Shown here one piece after another: positions 7,301 to 9,430 of a stretch of 9,430 bases of DNA. The stretch spans positions 1 through 9,430 of the forward strand of contig CACYKX010000144.1 of NCBI GenBank assembly GCA_902775075.1, given 5' to 3'. Below the pieces are notes generated by a model. The model searched no databases. It saw only the letters and a list, made by a program, of their open reading frames with translations, and was not told where the DNA came from. Numbering within the stretch: the stretch's first letter is position 1; the number at the start of each line of letters is the position of its first letter. The DNA is from an uncultured Prevotellaceae bacterium (lineage in GTDB: Bacteria > Bacteroidota > Bacteroidia > Bacteroidales > Bacteroidaceae). The position numbers were made by a program, and so were the translations under genes.

Positions 7301-7664
7301 TAATCGCAGCAAAAAGGGCCTTGGGTTCTTTGATTCGCTTTATTTCTATCCCGACTTCATCCTATGGATTATTGATGGTGAGCACCAGTATGTCACCTTT
7401 ATTGAACCTCACGGGCTTCAGCATGAGAAAGGCTACAAGAGTGCTAAGATTGGTTTCTTCAACAAATTGAAAGAAGAAATCGAGCAAAAACTCCACGATA
7501 AGGATATTTCACTTGATTGTTACATTATTACGCCAACGCAGGCTGAAGCAATTGAACATTGGGGTGGCTCAATACTGGATATGAATAGGAACCACATCTA
7601 CTTCCAGAAAGAACAAAGTGACGGGTATATGCGAATGATAGTGGAGAAAGTTTTGAACGGTTGA
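4377..7664 (+). CDS. Type III-like restriction subunit Res (SF2 helicase-nuclease)
   Basis: This 1095-aa protein is the ATP-dependent restriction partner of Mod. Walker A is ATGSGKT (165-171), motif II is DEGH (273-276, in place of DEAH/DECH), motif III is SAT (301-303), motif V lies around FTEGWNS (577-583) and motif VI is QLFGRGVRL (604-612). Together these give two RecA-like lobes across about 160-640. A middle region of unassigned fold follows. Near the C-terminus, PDF (992-994) and, 16 residues after the D, FIEPHG (1008-1013) form a PD-(D/E)xK-like nuclease core in which the lysine position is H1012. Type III Res proteins normally run about 850-1000 residues, so this is slightly long. 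It starts 3 nt after Mod with a good ribosome binding site. Expected role: with Mod, ATP-driven recognition and cleavage of unmethylated foreign DNA. Cleavage is inferred, given the altered nuclease motif. Confidence 0.9.
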   Translation: MPERIRTKLAKLCHSLVLNQYMFSLLGPDADIERMSEMLKAPVLEGWDEENHSRYSLVLKQYFRNSPIAEKLEEYDEHIFRHTERINKLRKEAIQWKYFQYLSLLFTEAYLDRYFNGREQLLTDLNLFLFGDRDHHTCFNSNPKNYNGLEPFTEKELNKLAYWNATGSGKTLLMHVNILQYLWYYERSDKRQGRLNRIILLTPNEGLSNQHLEELAMSGIDAVGFNKDVTNHLYKGSHVEVMEITKLSDDKEKNNVTRVDPHAFEGNNLIIVDEGHRGSSGDSWKDYRNTLADGGFTFEYSATFGQSVSAGSDPQKKKQLLNEYGKATIFDYSYKHFYEDGYGKDYNILNLTESLQSSGQLDRYLTACLLSFYEQMRLYEEEADQMRPFNVEKPLAIFVGTTVLKSNNKSSASYKESVSDVISILRFFYYFISNHNAAVEDIRLLMTGQAGLRDEENREIFEDSFRYLRASNLEAQSIYGDMLQRLFKAPTLGANIYVDNLKGKEGEIGLRIGNGAYFGVINVGDSDGLMKKIREEKDAEGNALFMCTDVDFTNKSPFATINEKNSSVNILIGSKKFTEGWNSWRVSTMGLMNIGRGEGSQIIQLFGRGVRLKGYGFSLKRSNKLEGYEHPKLPAFINLLETLNIFGVRADYMQKFRDYLESEGINKGPEMEPIELPVFPTVDLEKTKLKYIKVKDGKDFKTDCPHIELKAEEKLKVTLNYYPRLQRLPSQEVGANVTHDYHKEVLENAYWPYINWDEVYFELEQYKRSRKWSNLSFTRQSLKDLFCDTRWYTLYILEDDMHPLDFMTSVSLWQSLTIKLLKLYVDAFYNHYKHEWEAENLETTWLTPGDENFISVYNILVDKSKEEIVGKLKALKVLLGDGKQEQLTDLVKQYQNQPYELDRSNPFKALFLEQHLYQPLLYLKGDEYEDAEKGPLVVIKPTALVPSEKDFIDSLLKFIQSDQGLLNGKSLYLLRNRSKKGLGFFDSLYFYPDFILWIIDGEHQYVTFIEPHGLQHEKGYKSAKIGFFNKLKEEIEQKLHDKDISLDCYIITPTQAEAIEHWGGSILDMNRNHIYFQKEQSDGYMRMIVEKVLNG

Positions 7665-7700
7665 ATTGAAAGATCATAACACATTATATATTGGATAAAG

Positions 7701-9050
7701 ATGGACGTTTATAATTTCCAGTTCGCAGAAAAATATCAAGGCTTTTGGAAAATAAAAGGAAGCCGAAGGAGACCATTAGCTGGTGTCCTAACAATCAAAA
7801 ATGACGTTATCTCGTTAGAGGTAATAGGCCAGGATGCCCTAATTAAGAACTGGGCTGTCTCATTTATTCCGGTAATTGAAGGTTATGCGTTTTATAAAGA
7901 TGAGAATCAAAAGAATCATGATTATCACTTTATTTTGAAAGGGCTTTCATTTAAAAAACATTCTGTTTTTGGTGATCATATGCTTAATGCGGAATATGAT
8001 GTCCGTGTCATATTAGTATCAGACAAAAAGAAATTAGAAACAGATAGAGTGCGTAGTTGCTGCATAAGAAATGGCTTAATGGATAGTTGGGTTAAGGACA
8101 TTACTATTAATTCCTATTCTTTCGAATTCCCTCCAAATCTCCAGCTTAAATATAAACAGAGTGAGTCTTTGGTTCTATACCAAACGAAATCAAATAGAAT
8201 ATATCTTTACTTTGGTTATGATTACAACTTCCCTGATAAGAATGGTTTCAGACTAGGTCATAAATCATTCTTAAATGTAGAATTTGATGGTCTGAAACAC
8301 TTTGATGAATCCTTAATTAGTTTATTGTCTATTCATTGGCTCTTTTCACTTATATGGAACAATAATTCCTCACCTGAGTATTTATGTTTTAGGACACAAA
8401 AAGGACAATTCTTATACAAAGAAAGTAGAAAATACACTTATAAATATTCTTTAAAAAGCGGTTCAATAAGTACAGATGTTACTGACTTTGATGAAGTGGC
8501 GTTCCCAGAGTTGTTTAGAAAATGGTTTCTTGTTTTGGAATCCAATCTCTCATCAGTAGAATCAATTTTTGAGACATTAGATAATGACTTCATGAACCCA
8601 TCATCAAAAATAAAGAACTATACAACAGCTATAGACGGTTTAGTAAAGAGTGAGAAGACAGAATTGGTAGAAGTCGAACAGGGATGTTCTGATTTAATAG
8701 AGAAGGTGTCAGGGTACATTAATAAAAAAGAGGCCCAATTACTCAAACGCTTCTTGTTTAAACATGAGCCTTTCACACTCAAAGAGAAATTAGAGAAGAT
8801 TCTAGGTGACCTAAACTCTTATATTGAATTAAATGTTGAAGATGGTTTTAGTTCAAAGGTTGTTAATACGAGGAATATTTTAACTCATGGTCGTATTCGC
8901 AAAAAGGCAGACAAAATATATAATAAGGAACAATACCGAGATTTAGCGCTCTGTTTAGAGTCACTAGTAATGGCATACCTGCTTCAACAAATTGGTATTC
9001 CTTCTGAGACTGCAAAGAAAATAACAGGAACTGTTTCATCCCCCAAATGA
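7701..9050 (+). CDS. ApeA-like HEPN-domain protein, candidate antiphage nuclease
   Basis: This 449-aa protein has the two-part design of the ApeA family. The N-terminal beta-rich domain opens with YQGFWKIKG (12-20), then LAGVLTIKNDVISLEVIG, a pattern typical of the ApeA N-terminal domain (GxW, then GxLxI...I.LE..G). The C-terminal helical part carries TRNILTHGR with R391 and H396, the R-x4-H signature of HEPN ribonucleases, followed by a helix-rich tail (YRDLALCLESLVMAYLLQQI). No membrane segments are seen. ApeA proteins have been reported as single-gene antiphage systems with HEPN nucleases; RNA cleavage after infection and growth arrest is the expected role, inferred here. The gene follows Res after 36 nt and is clearly more AT-rich (18 G+C in 8161-8220 against 30 in 4021-4080 in Mod), which suggests separate acquisition. 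A short TATATTGG before the start might give its own promoter, but it misses the consensus. Confidence 0.78.
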   Translation: MDVYNFQFAEKYQGFWKIKGSRRRPLAGVLTIKNDVISLEVIGQDALIKNWAVSFIPVIEGYAFYKDENQKNHDYHFILKGLSFKKHSVFGDHMLNAEYDVRVILVSDKKKLETDRVRSCCIRNGLMDSWVKDITINSYSFEFPPNLQLKYKQSESLVLYQTKSNRIYLYFGYDYNFPDKNGFRLGHKSFLNVEFDGLKHFDESLISLLSIHWLFSLIWNNNSSPEYLCFRTQKGQFLYKESRKYTYKYSLKSGSISTDVTDFDEVAFPELFRKWFLVLESNLSSVESIFETLDNDFMNPSSKIKNYTTAIDGLVKSEKTELVEVEQGCSDLIEKVSGYINKKEAQLLKRFLFKHEPFTLKEKLEKILGDLNSYIELNVEDGFSSKVVNTRNILTHGRIRKKADKIYNKEQYRDLALCLESLVMAYLLQQIGIPSETAKKITGTVSSPK

Positions 9051-9235
9051 TTTGAATATGGACGACGAAAAATACTCAAACTATCCGTTTCTATCAGTGC
9101 CATTCTTGGACTGATTGATACCAATGACACAGTAGCACCGAGACTCAAAGACCATTCGTTAGGAAGAAGACGTAGGTAAGGGACTTGCTAGGCTCGCTCA
9201 AAGATAAAGAAATACTATTATAACTAATAGAGTAA
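9051..9235. other. Intergenic interval with possible gene remnant
   Basis: No credible gene lies here. An 18-codon ORF (ATG 9058, stop 9112-9114) begins MDDEKYSNYPFLSVPFLD. Where it stops, another frame is open from 9108 to 9179 (GLIDTNDTVAPRLKDHSL, then GRRR). Joining the two needs one frameshift and gives about 40 residues, which may be debris of a lost gene. Neither part matches a family I know. No clear terminator separates the HEPN gene from the next gene. Confidence 0.35.
9215..9230. repeat. Small AT palindrome before the last gene
   Basis: CTATTA (9215-9220) and TAATAG (9225-9230) are perfect reverse complements around TAAC and end 5 nt before the ATG at 9236. It covers where a ribosome binding site would sit, so it could be an operator or a weak RNA hairpin affecting initiation. 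The stem is only 6 bp and A/T-rich, so chance is a fair alternative. Confidence 0.3.
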
Positions 9236-9430
9236 ATGGCAATAGGTAGCAAAGCGTATTTAACATATGCCCTCAATAAAGAGGGGAATTTGGTACATGT
9301 AGACAAAGTACCAAATGGCAATGAGTGCGGATGCGTTTGTCCTCATTGTAAAAGTGCACTATGTGCTAAAAATGGTGGCGATGGAGAAAAAATGATTCAC
9401 CACTTTGCACATCTAAGCGGGGCTGATTGT
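9236..9430 (+). CDS. CoiA-like family protein, N-terminal fragment (cut by window end)
   Basis: The first 65 codons are present and stay open to the last base. After MAIGSKAYLTYALNKEGNLV comes a zinc-finger-like cluster C31, C33, C35, C38 (CGCVCPHCKS, 31-40) and then HHFAH at 55-59 followed by ADC (63-65). The order CPxC, hydrophilic turn, HFAH, DC is the hallmark of the N-terminus of the competence protein CoiA family, whose members usually carry a nuclease-like domain downstream. That domain is not visible here, so the activity is unknown. The ATG at 9236 fits the family's usual short start; only a weak AGAG precedes it. It follows the HEPN gene by 185 nt and may be an independent unit. A member of this family next to a restriction system may be defence-linked rather than a competence factor; that is inference. 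Confidence 0.7.
   Translation, partial: MAIGSKAYLTYALNKEGNLVHVDKVPNGNECGCVCPHCKSALCAKNGGDGEKMIHHFAHLSGADC

Noticed and set aside
1296..7664. BREX or DISARM methyltransferase-helicase pair
   Set aside because: The genes lack the other components of those systems, and the Mod motif order with an adjacent Res carrying a C-terminal nuclease-like motif fits type III restriction-modification better.

Overview
The window reads as an accessory defence island from a Bacteroidales-type genome (Prevotella/Bacteroides relatives). This rests on protein style, mostly absent Shine-Dalgarno sequences, a TAnnTTTG-like -7 element before the first gene, and a small XRE regulator followed by an AlbA_2 fragment. 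The assignment is inference; there is no rRNA or core gene to anchor it. All supported genes lie on the + strand.

Layout. Positions 1-509 hold no convincing gene, but contain a near-perfect 18-bp-arm hairpin (191-235), a run of 12-bp-period repeats (282-349) and a candidate promoter (about 479-486). Then follow a 71-aa Cro/CI-type regulator (510-725), a 25-aa leader-like ORF (731-808), a 164-aa remnant or miniaturised AlbA_2/winged-helix protein (805-1299), a 1025-aa type III-like DNA methyltransferase, Mod (1296-4373), a 1095-aa helicase-nuclease, Res (4377-7664), a 449-aa ApeA-like HEPN protein (7701-9050), a non-coding or decayed interval (9051-9235), and the first 65 codons of a CoiA-like protein that runs off the window (9236-9430).

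How they fit together. The three genes after the regulator are chained by ATGA overlaps or a 3-nt gap (731 ORF to AlbA_2 fragment to Mod to Res), so they probably form one transcript with coupled translation. Mod should methylate an adenine or cytosine amino group at a short asymmetric site. Res should translocate or switch on ATP and cut unmethylated DNA. The XRE protein is a plausible controller. The ApeA-like gene sits 36 nt after Res, is visibly more AT-rich, and carries a HEPN R-x4-H motif, so it looks like a second defence layer, probably RNA-targeting and abortive, acquired separately and docked behind the restriction system. The CoiA-like start suggests that the accessory region continues.

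The items most worth a second look are the ApeA-like gene in this setting, the internally deleted AlbA_2 protein with its 12-bp repeat linker, the roughly 470-residue extension of Mod, the histidine in place of the nuclease lysine in Res, and the long hairpin upstream of the operon.
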